NCBI GenBank assembly: GCA_014529385.2
Contig: CM043943.1
Location: forward strand, 155,157,092 to 155,221,091
Origin: Adiantum capillus-veneris
Taxonomy: Eukaryota > Streptophyta > Polypodiopsida > Polypodiales > Pteridaceae
Reading direction: 5' to 3'
DNA length: 64,000 bases
The notes under the pieces are model-generated. The model made no database searches, was not told where the DNA came from, and was given only the letters and a program-made list of their open reading frames with translations. Position numbers and translations under genes: made by a program. Position 1 is the stretch's first letter. Each line of letters begins with the position of its first letter. Shown here in pieces: positions 34,460-45,520 of the stretch.

Positions 34460-34533
<74 letters not shown>

Positions 34534-34706
34534 ATGAATCAAGTGTGTATTTGTTACCATAAATAGTACCCGTATTTTTTGGTTGTAGAAAAAGCTTTAT
34601 TGTGGTCGTACAAGCCATTTATTGCATGTTTTGCTAACACGTGTAGAATATTAATTCGGTGTGCTTCGTGAATAATGCTAACGGTAATGTCTATTATTGT
34701 ATGAAA

Positions 34707-34753
<47 letters not shown>

Positions 34754-34872
34754 TTAGTAAAGGGGAGAGCTACTACCTCAGCCCGTTCCTGCACCAACGA
34801 GGAGGGAAAACAACAAACTTCTACGCAATCATTTGTTGAAGCAAATACAGACATTGAGAGAGAGATAGAGGC

Positions 34873-34909
<37 letters not shown>
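33340..34909. repeat. Cluster of very long (CT)n/(GA)n arrays with interspersed 85 bp repeats
   Basis: Dinucleotide runs occur at about 33340-33393, 33492-33565, 33643-33719, 33858-33957, 34463-34530, 34711-34751 (GA) and 34874-34909 (GA). The first three are each followed by a copy of the same unit of about 85 bp, starting GTGTGGAT(C/T)A and ending GTGTTCCAAT. The compound unit is therefore a higher-order tandem repeat. Ser-Leu frames reported from here are artefacts. Confidence 0.9.
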
Positions 34910-34912
<3 letters not shown>

Positions 34913-36060
34913 GTTAAAAAGGCCACTGCCTCCTTCAAGCTGCATGAATCAGAAGCGTGAAGACCAAGAGCAACGTTCCCAGCCCTGCATCTCTATTCCA
35001 AGAGCAATGTCTAGTCCTGGGAAAGGTAAAGGCAATCTCTTCACGTGTATTTGGTCAATAGTTTAGTTGTGTCTAGGAATTGTGCTACAAAATGTGAAAG
35101 GCAATTTAACATTAAACCTAATAAAATTCATAGAAAGTATTGAAAGTGGGTCATGGGCGCCAGTAGTTTTGTGGAGTTTCGTTATGTACTCCGCGCGCCA
35201 TGATCCACTTTTTAAAGTGTACAAGGTTTTTTTTTTCTAGACTATAAAATTCTTTGATGTTTTGGTAACTATTACTGTGTAAAAAGCAGGTATTGTATTA
35301 TAAATATGTATATGATTATTAGTTACTGCTTGCTTTTGGTGCTTTCCTTCGATTGCCGTTTCTAGATCAGGCATGAAAATTGCAGGAGGCTTTACCTTGC
35401 CCGAATGAGGGTAACTTTGGCTTTTGCTCTTCACAACTATAGAGCAATTTTGCATTTGATTAATCATTATACCTGGCAAAAGTTTGGTGACCCTTCACAC
35501 AAACCATCAAAAGATGCACATATGCTAATCATCTTGTGTTATTGTTTGCATGAATTATAAGAATTTTTGTATGCTGCCCCAAGAGTACACTCTCAAAGAT
35601 CAAAAACTTGGAATACAGAGCCTACAACAGGACCAACTAGAGGACCAACTAGTCTGATCACCTCAACATATCCCCTTGCTGACCTCAATTAAAAGCCATG
35701 TATATGGCGATGGAAGAATGCATTGTCAAATGTCGATGGATATAGAGGTGATGGACATTAAGATAATAATTGAAATTCTTTCTATTATCAAGACTAGTAT
35801 TAGAAGAGTAATGTGGCCTTCATAAGCTCAAAAGTAATGGAGCTAATGTCTTACTCACACCCCCCACGTATTTACAACCAGTTGCATGTTATAGTGTTTC
35901 CATGCAAGCGAAGGGGTAAATCTCAAAGGAAGGACGGGAAGGGTGGCACCTTTCACGATGTAGATAATTATATTTCTTAGAGTTTAGAGGATATAGATCA
36001 TAGCGCACGCGGAGCTTTCATAAGATATGTGTAGGTTATTCGCGCGCCCTTGTCCACAAT
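34045..36060. repeat. GC-rich hairpin modules (GTGGATCA-GCGCGC arms)
   Basis: Short inverted repeats of about 65 bp lie at 34052-34117, 35153-35211 and 35996-36056. Their left arm is like GTGGATCACAGCGCGC and their right arm like GCGCGCCATGATCCAC. Half-copies of the same motif begin the 85 bp units at about 33419, 33571 and 33725. They could be binding sites of an element-encoded protein or tiny fold-back inserts. Confidence 0.6.
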
Positions 36061-36336
36061 TTGTGATACATTATAGGGCTATTTGCATAATCTTTAAATT
36101 GGCTTGAGGCTAAGGTAGGATCTAGTTGTAAGATATCCAGTTACTGTCTTGCATACACAAGATGAGGAGAATTTTTATCTTAGAGTTCATTAAAATGATC
36201 TTTTATGTCTATATGATCAGTAGGAACCAATTGTGAGATATCTAGCTATTGTTTGTTGAAAACTTATATGATCATGTGGTGCTCTTCTTTTTATTTATGT
36301 TTGAAGAAAATTATATTTCTTAGTATGAAATAAATG

Positions 36337-37685
36337 GTGGGATTAAGATCTCGTAGGAGGAAGAGGCATAAAATAGATCCCGAGCGCATCGTTGGCCAAG
36401 GAAACGTTCTGAGAAGACTTCCGGAGCTGTTAAAAACTTCTATGAAGAGGAATATAGAGTTCACATAACCCGTTGATATATCTGGTGTAGAGCCTGCCAT
36501 GAGTTTGGAGGAGCCTGATACTGATGCATCTGTCAAAATGGAGACCCCTTCTACTCCAAAATTTACTTTACTGAACTCACTTAAGAGAGAGGTGGATTTT
36601 TTAGCACCTACTTTGTAGAGTGCCCAATCTGTTGCAACAATCCCAAAAAAAAAAGAGGCAGTTATTTATGAAGACCCTACAGTGATTGATGAAAGGCTTT
36701 TAGATTTTGCAGTTTCTTTTGGGGCTGGTGATAAGTTTGATTTGGTCTCCTGCATTTTTAATGCTTCATTTAATCTTGATGTGTTTATAGCTGAACAGAG
36801 TGAACACTTGAAGCTGGAACGAGAGAAGTTTGAGCTTCATACTCAAAAGGGCACGGTTAATGTTGGTGAAATGGTGGTAGTCCATTTAAAAGAATGTGAT
36901 CCTAAAAGACAGTCTTACAAGAAGTACAATCAACTGCCTCTTATGTACAGACCCCATTGGTGCAGCTTACATGAACGGGGAGTGCAAGCTGGTTCAAGCA
37001 TCCTTTGGATTTCTAATATTTTTAAATGGATTATTTACAAGTCTTATGAAAGATTCTAAGGAGGTCATGAGGAACACGATATACCAGCAGATGAAAAAGA
37101 GGATGAGGATGAGGAATACATTGAAGTGGCGAAGATAGAGGAGTCCATTGATCTTGAAGAAGAAGAAAAAGAGGTGGAACGAAGAAAACTTCTCTCAGTG
37201 AAAACCTCAGAAATCAAGATATCTCTAGATGTATCAGGTTTCAATGAATGGCAAGCCGCCTTAATGCTACTAGGAGTGCCAGAGTTTAAATTTGAAGATA
37301 GGTCATACATTTTCCTTCATGATATACAAAGTATTTTTTGTTTGCGAGAGGACTTTGCAATGGCCACTATCTCCAAGTATCAGGAGGAGAGGAATGGATT
37401 TGTTTTAGGTGACAATAGTGATGACGAGGCAATGGAGATCTCTAGTAACCCACTGGACTGCCTTAAATTGTGCTTTGAAAAGACAAAAAGTATAAAGAAA
37501 GCCTTCCTGATGAAGCCACATTTCAAACTATTCGAAATAATCTCAAGCCATCAACTAGTAATCATGATATGGAGGACTGGTTTAAGCGACCAGCACAAGA
37601 GTCAACTCGATCAATCAACCTATGGAACAATGATCTTTTTTTGCAAGATGAGAGTTTCATGGTATAACATCCTCCCCCCCTTCCC

Positions 37686-37762
<77 letters not shown>

Positions 37763-38006
37763 CTTTTATTCACAGTCATGGATTGCTAAAAAGGATGAAT
37801 TTCTTCGTCGTGGAAGAAGACAGTTTCGTGACAGGGATGCAACTCTAGGACAATATCTTCCTAGTTTATGTGACGCACCCATCCTAATCTTCCACAATGG
37901 AATGTCACAAGAGGGGAACACTGCAAACTATACTTTCAAGACATTATCTCGCTTCTTAGGTGGTCTAATGCTGCCACAAAATGCAGACAGTTATCCTCGT
38001 CGATAA
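36337..38006 (+). pseudogene. Unidentified spliced gene of the TIR element, plus strand
   Basis: A plus-strand frame from about 36337 to 37059 is open except for two stops (about 36466 and 36616). An adjoining frame (37060-37530) is acidic and then hydrophilic. Exon-like sequence continues to 37660, ending DLFLQDESFM. A donor GTATAAC there and an acceptor TTATTCACAG at about 37775 remove a 110 bp intron made of (CT)n(CA)n, and the next exon continues in frame with SWIAKKDEFLRRGRRQFRDR and ILIFHNGMSQEG, ending at a stop near 38006. No known domain is recognised. Stops and frame changes suggest decay. Confidence 0.5.
37689..37760. repeat. (CT)n(CA)n compound microsatellite in a predicted intron
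   Basis: About 15 CT units directly followed by about 21 CA units between the donor and acceptor described for the plus-strand gene. Confidence 0.9.
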
Positions 38007-38149
38007 GGTTTTAGGGAGAGAATGTTTTGGTTACTCGTCAGGATATACTGGGGCCGTGCAATGTATTACTACACATACACAACAATGGAATTATCTTCAG
38101 GGAAAGAAAACCCTACTGAACTTTTAGAGTATGGCAAACATTTAATGAT

Positions 38150-41121
38150 CAGATACAAGGGCGAGGTTCCAAACGATATTTGCAAATCATCAAAAGTTTG
38201 AAATAGTTGTGGTACATATTGAATTTAATTCTACATGCATTTGTGGTATATCCGATCATCGAAACTCTAATTCTCTTGTTCCACCGATGATTGGCATATT
38301 GCATTGTCTCCCTCCACCTCATTTGACTTTCAAGAGCACTTGAGTTGTTGAATGCATCTGCTCGTTTTCTTTTTTGAAGTTGCAAATGTCTGATTGCCTG
38401 TATGGTTGCTGAAGAGCCCAATACTTGATTTTGTTGCATGCGGTGAATGATTCTGCGATAAAACCACTGAGATAACTCCTTTAGAATGTTTGCCTTATTT
38501 CAAGAGCCTCCATGATGTGTGTGTCTAAAGTAGGCATTTCTAGCCATATAATGAGACTTCTTTAAGCCCTGGGTGTTCCATTTACCTGGATTCCCATACT
38601 TTTGGATGAAGTATAGCAAATGATTAAAAATAATGTGCTGCAAAACAAGAAATTTATTTAGAAATTTAAACACAAACTTAGTACTTTGACTATCTGAGGT
38701 GCTTTGAATTTACCATGTAATGAGTGATTTAAGTGTCAGTCCATGCTGTCTTGAAGGATTTTTTCAGTAGCTGAAGGTTCTGTTTAAACTTGCTGAGATT
38801 ATTTTGCGACCAATCATCATTCTCACACATTTGAATAATGTGTCAATGGAACGCCACACATCACCCTTTGCATTGCGAGTTGTTGGCTCTTGGTCTTTCA
38901 CTGCTAAAAGAATTTTTTTCCAGTGTATATATTCAACTTTGCTAATGTAGGTAGTGTGATATACTCTCCCTTGCTTTATTAGCTTCACATCTTTCATACC
39001 TTGAGGTTTAGATAGAAAACGACGTGCCTTGACCCCACCTATGGATGGTTTGCAGGGTACATCTATCTCATTGGTTGACCTTTTTTTGTCCCGCTGGATT
39101 TTCACATTGCCCCCATGTAGACCAATATCTGACAAAACTAGTTCCAAAGCCTCTAGAGCGACCTGTCATTCACTTGACTTTTTGATTTCCAAGCAAACCC
39201 AATGTACAAATATACCAACTTCTCTACAATTCAGCAAAGACCACGCATTGTATAAATATGGACATTAGCAAGTGGTATATCCAGAACTAACCGAAAATTA
39301 AGTCTTGATTGTGATGACTAGGAGCCTTTCTCCACCACTTTGGGTCTATCACCTTTGTAGGGTCCATGCAATACAAGCATGGAGACTTTGCCATGGCACC
39401 CATTCCACAATTATACATACACTTCAATGTGTTGAGGTCACCTGCAAGATGCCATTGAACTTGAAAGTCTCATCTCCCATCTACAGCCAATACCTCTCCT
39501 CGTTTCATTTACCTATCAATGATATCTGGAATAGGGGTTTGATGGAACACCCAAAATAAATGTCATGGTCTTCTTTCTTTACCTGCAAGATTAATCCTTA
39601 TGAGATACGAAAAATAAATCTAAAATTTAGGTACAATAGAGGGCTTGCTAGAGCTGCAAAATTGGAAATAACTGGATTACCTGAAATGCACCAAGCCACC
39701 ATGTGTTTGTTTCTGATTGAACACTGAAGTATGAAGGATCATCAGTGGGACATTTGGAAAGAGCCCTATTCATTAATGTGATTGTAGCTCGCTCTAGCTT
39801 CTTCTCTTTAAGAATCTCACACTCATCTAGCTTCAAAACAAAATATAGAACGCCACTTGTTTGATATTGTAGAACTCTACCATTCTAGTTTGCAACAAAG
39901 TCAGGTCCATGAATATATTGTTGTACTCTTCTCATAGGTGACAGTAGTTCCCTGTGAGATATAAATATCTTGAATATGAAATGAACATCCAATGAAGTCG
40001 GTCTATTCATTATTGAGCTGGAGTCTTTCCCTCCAAACACTTGCAGTTGTTGGTAAAAGCTTAGACTTTATTCCCTTCTTCATAAACATGGAAGAGATAG
40101 ACTGTTGAATAGCTGAGTAACCTCTTTTACTAACGCCAAGGGAGTCCAATATACCATGTATTTGCTTGGCATGCACTGCATTCTTTGAAATGAATCTGTC
40201 AACGACATCCCGTTGCAAAACCTTAAACTTTTTGTCATGCATTATATCCTTTGCAAGACCACTAGTTATCAATGGGTTTAACTGCTTTCCTACATTGACC
40301 TTCGGGTCTATGGTTTCTTTGTCTGGATAGAAAGAATCTCTACAAAGAAAGCATAACTAACATAAGCAAAAACTTAGATTAGTTTCAATTAATTAGACAG
40401 TTTAAAATGCTCACCTCAATGCTTGGTTTCTTTTCTTAAGGCCGCTAGAGCCTACCTTCAATGTTTCAAGATTCCGTAGTTTTTTCTTTTGCACACGAGC
40501 GCCTAACGTTGTCTCTTTGTTTTGTAAAGTCCGTACCTTTGTTCGCAAGACCTGTGATTCTTGTGTCCGCTACATTACAGTCTTTTGGTCCTCATAATGC
40601 AAGTTCACCATGTCTTTATAAGTTTCTGATTAGCTGTTTAGAGCTTTACAGTAGCCAAGCAATCCATTCTCTCCATTACCTGCAAAGGTCTATAAGTTAG
40701 TGGGATTTGCAAATGTAGGGAAAGCATTGGTCATGGGATTCAATGGACAGAGTGAGTCTTCTGTCCAAATATCTAAGTGTTTTGCTTCGTTTGCTCTGAG
40801 TCTCTCTGTCATGATCGGTGTCACTTTGATGTTAGTTTTGCCTCGCTTACACAGTGGAATATATTGGGGATCCAGGTCAATGTGTAGATGATAGAGGGGT
40901 CTTTTAAGGAGGACATTTGTGGGGGTGTAAGAACCATGTATGCAACAATGCAAGAAAGGGAGGATTTCTTTGAGGTCAGCGCACAAACAATGAGAGAGTA
41001 AGGAGAGAGCAAGTTTGGAAGGATATGTCTTTTTTCCTTTAGTCATACATTCCACGTACAAGAAACTCCCTCCAACTCTATGACATTCATTAAATGCAAC
41101 TGAAAACGATTTATCCTTCAA
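38150..41121 (-). pseudogene. Unidentified multi-exon gene of the TIR element, minus strand (transposase candidate)
   Basis: Exon-like blocks read downward. 41121-40690 is 143 codons. About 40680-40410 is coiled-coil-like (LRTKVRTLQNKETTL). About 40330-40003 has HGILDSLGVSKRGYSAI. About 39960-39682 has DECEILKEKKLERATIT. About 39581-39300 has DHDIYFGCSI. About 39250-38764 is basic. 38636-38150 has KYGNPGKWNTQGLKKSHY and HTHHGG. Several edges have good splice sites, for example CAG/GTAATCC near 39682, CTTGCAG near 39582 and TTTTGCAG near 38637. A few in-frame stops show decay. Gene size, position next to the right inverted repeat and the conserved His/Trp/Tyr block make it the best transposase candidate, but I do not recognise the family. 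Confidence 0.45.
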
Positions 41122-41258
41122 TCATCACGGTCGTTATGACGATGTGGGTAGAATCTACTTGTAAGTACACTTTTTGAATGGCTATTCCAAGTTTACAATT
41201 GCTTTTACCACACCTATTTTCTAGAGAGAGAAAGTCAAAATTTTGTTTTTCTTAGAAG

Positions 41259-41292
41259 GCCCTCCAAATGACCTCCGAAATTTCCTAATACT
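41259..41292 (-). repeat. Right terminal inverted repeat
   Basis: The minus strand reads TTAGGAAATTTCGG and then GGTCATTTGGAGGGCCTT, matching 24365-24397 with one mismatch. Confidence 0.75.
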
Positions 41293-41620
41293 CTTGGTAG
41301 CATGTAGGCTTTCCACATTCAGTGACCATTAAATAGTCTAACCGTGGCAAAAAACGTTCAAGAGTACGAGAGACTTGCGTAGATCTCCTTACTACTTGAC
41401 TGTTGGACTCTGCTCTCTCTTGAGCACTACTAGTGGTAGGAATGTCACGAGCTGTTTGTTTGATCTCACTTGAGGTTACGTCCCGAATCTAACCTTGCGA
41501 TACTTGACCTCTTTGACACGTTGTTTGTGCATCTTTGACTCATTGAAGATTAATGAAGATACATCTGTGTGATTTGAGATCTAGCGTCTTGCGTAGCTCT
41601 TTAGGGACATGTGAGGATGC
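41293..41620 (-). pseudogene. copia C integrase end and integrase-RT linker
   Basis: Read downward it starts CEASSHVPKELRKTLD, the continuation of RVFRCE at 50903, then HRCIFIN, and later VVRRSTQVSRTLERF and YLMVTECGKPTCYQE. This is the usual linker between copia integrase and RT. It ends at the right inverted repeat and resumes at 24366. Confidence 0.85.
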
Positions 41621-41625
41621 CTCAC
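41621..41625. other. Target-site duplication (left) of copia D
   Basis: CTCAC, matching 50898-50902. The duplicated bases encode part of the conserved C-E of copia C integrase. Confidence 0.85.
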
Positions 41626-41835
41626 TGTTGGTATTAGGGTTGTAGGAAACCACACACAGCTTGGAGAAGACAAAGGAAGCTCAAGGCATACAACAAACAG
41701 TGTATTACTTAGTGTGCAATGGAAAGATAGATAGACCTAAAATGAATGGGCGTATATACAATGCACAGGGAAAAAAACCTCCTAGTGAGGGAAAAAATGC
41801 CCCCTGGAGTGATGCGGTGAATGAGAGCTGACACA
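41626..41835 (-). repeat. 3' LTR of copia D (right edge approximate)
   Basis: Starts TGTTGG and matches the 50671 LTR for about 180 bp (GCTTGGAGAAGACAAAGGAA, TTACTTAGTGTGCAATGG, GGGAAAAAATGCCCC). The last 35 bp differ from the other LTR. Confidence 0.8.
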
Positions 41836-41869
41836 TGAGTAAGAGAAGTGCCATGCCCTGAGGACATGA

Positions 41870-42753
41870 TCAGTCCACAAAGGGGAGTAAGCCCAAAGCT
41901 TTGCGGAAAGCTTCGAACTTCTCACGAGACAATCCCTTTGTGAAAAGATCTGCAAGGCTGTCCTGTGTTGGCACATAAGCCAAGTTAATCTCTCTTGCTG
42001 AGAGCCTCTCCCTGACATAGTGGTAATGCACCTCAATGTGCTTTGTGCGAGCATGAAAAACTGGGTTTCTTGCAACTGCCAATGCTCTGACTGTCAGTGT
42101 AGATAGTGTAGGTAGTGTCCTATCCAACACCCAAATCAGCCATAAGGCGTCTAAGCCATACACACTCAACTGTAGCTATGAAGACTGCCTTGTACTCAAC
42201 CTCACAACTCGAAGTGACCATAGTAGGTTGCTTCTTGCTCAACCATGATATACATGAACTGCCAAGCATGAAACAAAAACCACTTGTGGACACTCGCATG
42301 TCAAAACAACCAGCCCAATTTGAGTCCGAAAAAGCATGGGGGCAATGATCTCCCCTTGGGATAAAACAAGCCAAGGTATAGAGTGCCACTCAAGTAGCAA
42401 AAAATCCTCTTGATAGCCTGCCAATGCTTAGACCCTGGGCTATGCATAAATCTGATGACCTGTGAGACTGCAAAGTGAATATCCAGCCTTGTGTTGCATA
42501 CATAAATGAGGCATCCAACAACAGTTTGGTAAAGAGTGACACCTATATGATCACCAGCATCATGAAGACTCAATTTCAAACCTGTTTCCATGGGAGTGGC
42601 AATAGGTTTGCAATCCTCAAGTCCAAACTTACATAGCAATGTCTCTATGTAACTTTTCTGACATGAGGCAATACCACCATCACACTGCTTAAATTGTATA
42701 CCCAAGTAATGATGCAACAACCCCAAATCTTTCATCTTGAAAGTAGCATTCAA
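41870..42753 (-). pseudogene. copia D RT C-terminus and RNase H
   Basis: 42753-42301 carries the RT end (MKDLGLLHHYLGIQF, KSYIETLLCKFG, GSKHWQAIKRI). 42389-42120 has RNase H with FSDSNWAGCFD and SSCEVEYKAVF. 42169-41870 ends with FHARTKHIEVHYHYVRE and ADLFTKGLSREKF. Frameshifts link the pieces. Confidence 0.85.
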
Positions 42754-43635
42754 ATCAGTCTTAAATTCAGCAATAGTCTCTCATTTGTTCTAGTGATTAG
42801 CAGATCATCCACATAAAGAACAACAACGAGAAGTACATTGCCCTCACGCTTGACATACAATGTACTTTCTGTTGGACTTGTACGAAATCCTCGTTTCACC
42901 AAATGAGTGTCAGCTTTCTCATACCAAGCACGTAGAGGTTGCTTCAACCTATACAAAGCCTTCTTAGATTTGCACACTTTGTCCTCTTGTCCTTTCTTGA
43001 CAAAACCGCGAGGTTGCATTACATAGACTTCCTAAAAAATGTCACCATTTAAGAAAGCAGTAACAATATTGGATTGATGTACATCCCAACCAAAATGAGC
43101 TCCCAATGCGCATAGAAAACGAACAATAGTCATACGACAAGTGGAAGCAAAAATTTCTTCATATCTATCCCTTTCTGTTGCTCATAGCCTTTTGCATCAA
43201 GTCGAGCCTTATGGCGATCAACCTCATCGTTCGGCTTGCGTTCCAACTTGTAAACCCACTTCGTACCAATGGTCTTTTTCCAAGAGGCAAATCACATAAA
43301 GACCATGTGTTATTTTCTGTAAGTGTATCATATTTTGATTGGATGGCAGCCATCCAATTTTTTGAATTTTGTGCTTCATCAAAAGACAGAGGTTCTTCAA
43401 CATCATGTAAGCTAGACACAACCAAAGCATAACAATCTGATGCATAAGTTGCATGGCGAGAGCCTGAACGAGTGCGACTAGACAAAGCTGCATCCAATTT
43501 ACTATCACGCAATGTATGAACCAGCCATTTTGGCATACCTCTAGCCTGCTCATTCTCAGTCCTTTCTTCATCAAGTACATCATATACATCTACATCAGTA
43601 ATAAGCTGATCTGTAACATTTTCAAAAACCCCCAT
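42750..43635 (-). pseudogene. copia D linker and RT, second copy
   Basis: 43635-43165 is the linker (ERTENEQARGMPKWLVHTL, MAAIQSKYDTLTENNTWSL). 43019-42750 is RT with the intact active site YVDDLLIT. Frameshifts occur between about 43165 and 43019. Confidence 0.8.
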
Positions 43636-43661
43636 AGGCTGTACATTTGCCTCATTGAAAT

Positions 43662-44081
43662 TTACATACTTCCACCATTGAAAAGAGGCAACAAAGTGTC
43701 ATAAATGTCTTGTGAGCTTACATTACTGTCTCTAGTACATGACAAGAAGGGCTGAACAGAATCTTCCACAAACACAACATCCCGTGAAACTAGAATACGC
43801 TTTGTTTGTGGATGATATAACCTGTAATCTTTGCTTTCAGCACTATAACCAACAAAAATACATTTGACAGCCTTATCATCCAATTTTTTGCGTTGTGTTT
43901 GTGGCACCAAAGCATATGCCAAACAACCAAAAACAGCAGTTTGGTAAAGAGTGACATCAGCAGGATCATCAGCGTCATGAAGACTTAATTTCAAACCTGT
44001 TTCCATGGGAGTGGCAATTGGTTTGCAATCCTCAAGTCCAAACTTACATAGCAATGTCTCTATGTAACTTTTCTGACACAA
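43662..44081 (-). pseudogene. Chimeric RT-integrase frame at the duplication join
   Basis: 139 codons start in RT (CQKSYIETLLCKFGLEDC) and pass without a stop into integrase C-terminal sequence (GCLAYALVPQTQRKKLDDK, VKCIFVGYSAESKDY). The fusion is an artefact of the 1.41 kb duplication. Confidence 0.88.
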
Positions 44082-44108
44082 GGCAATACCACCATCACAT
44101 TGCTTAAA

Positions 44109-45520
44109 CTATATACCCAAGTAATGATGCAACAACCCCAAATCTTTCATCTTGAAAGTAGCATTCAAATCAGCCTTAAATTCACCAATATGTCTCTCAT
44201 TTGGTCCAGTGATTAACAAATCATCTACATAAAGAACCACAATGAGAAGTACATCACCCTCACGCTTTACATACAATGTGCTTTCTGTTGGACTGTTATG
44301 AAAGCCTCTTTTGACCAAATGAGTGTGAGCTTTCTCATACCAAGCACAAGGAGATTGCTTCAACCCATACAAAGCCTTCTTACATCTCCACATTTTCTCC
44401 TCTTGTCCTTTCTTGACAAAACCGCAAGGCTGCGTTACATAAACTTCCTCAAATATGTCATCATTCAAGAAAGCAGTAACAATGTCTGATTGATGTACAT
44501 CCCAACCAAAATGAGTTGCCAATGCACATAGAAAACGCACAGTTGTCATACGACGAGTGGGAGCTAAAGTCTCTTCATAATCTATGCCTTTTTGTTGCGC
44601 ATAGCCTTTTGCAACAAGTCAAGCCTTATGGTGATCAACCTCACCATCCGGCTTACGTTTCAACTTGTAAACCCACTTAGTACCAATGGCCTTTTTGACA
44701 GGAGGCAAATTAGATAAAGTCCATGTGTCATTTTCTATAAGTGCATCATATTCTGATTGCATGGCAGCCATCCAATTTTTTGAATTATGTGCTTCATCAA
44801 AAGAGAGAAGTTCCTCAACATCATGTAAGCTAGACACAGCCAAAGCATAACAATATCATGCATAAGATGCATGGCTAGAGCCTGAACGAGTACGACTAGA
44901 CAAACGTGCATCCAATTTTTTGTCACGCAATGTATGGACCAGCCATTTTGGCATACCTCTAGCCTGCTCATTTTCAGCCCTTTCCTCATAAAGTACATCA
45001 TGTACATCGGCATCAGTAATAGGCTGATCTGTAACATTTTGGAAACCCCCATAGGTTGTACATTTGCCTCATTGGAATTTACATTCGAACTTCCACCACT
45101 GAAAAGAGGCAACAAAGTGTCATAAATGTCCTGTGAGCTTACATTACTGTCTCTAGTACATGACAGCAAGGGCTGAACAGAATCTTCCACAAACACTACA
45201 TCCCGTGAAACTAGAATACACTTTGTTTGTGGATGATATAACATGTAACCTTTGCTTTCAGCACTATAACCACCAAATAAACATTTGACAGCCTTATCAT
45301 CCAATTTTCTGCGTTGTGTTTGTGGCACCAAAGCATATGCCAAACAGCCAAAAACACGCATGTGATTAATAGAAGGCTTTCTATCATGCCATGCTTCATA
45401 TGGAGTAATAGACTGCAAAGCTTTTGTAGGACACCTGTTTAGTACATAAGTGCCACACATGATGGCCTCAAGCCAAAAAGAATGTGGCAAAGCTTGACTT
45501 TTGACCATACATCGTGCCAT
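44109..45520 (-). pseudogene. copia D integrase C-terminus, linker and RT, first copy
   Basis: 45520-44735 has the integrase end (RCMVKSQALPHSFWLEAIM, HMRVFGCLAYALVPQ, DVVFVEDS) running into the linker with frameshifts. 44843-44619 has the linker end with TKWVYKLKRKPDGEVDHHKA. 44549-44109 has RT with DVHQSDIVTAFLNDD, KKALYGLKQSPCAWYEKA and YVDDLLITG. The RT block is open for 146 codons. Confidence 0.85.

Larger units (their letters stand above)
24365..41292. mobile_element. 16.9 kb element with terminal inverted repeats, unclassified DNA transposon candidate
   Basis: About 30 bp at the left end (24369-24397) recurs inverted at the right end (41259-41288) with one mismatch; both contain GGAGGTCATTTGGAGGGCC. 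Outside the repeats, copia C linker coding ends on the right (...CYQE) and restarts on the left (AIQMEDS...), so the whole block was inserted into copia C. The flanking bases allow a TA target duplication, but the exact ends and duplication are unresolved. Inside are a gag-only LTR element (4.85 kb), a CENH3-like histone pseudogene, other spliced-looking minus and plus genes, GC-rich hairpin modules and long (CT)n arrays. I could not assign the coding remnants to a known transposase superfamily. Confidence 0.65.
42520..45351 (-). repeat. 1.41 kb tandem duplication inside copia D pol
   Basis: Two copies, about 42520-43931 and 43932-45351, each run from the integrase C-terminus (GCLAYALVPQTQR) through the linker to the RT thumb (TPMETGLKLSLHD, TLYQT). 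At the join, the RT block ending LYQTAV is fused to FGCLAYAL of integrase. Both normal sites contain TTGGCTGT-like sequence, so short-homology recombination is the likely origin. Confidence 0.88.

Noticed and set aside
24369-41288. Helitron as explanation of the large insert
   Set aside because: It has inverted terminal repeats, and no RepHel motif or 3' CTRR hairpin end was seen.
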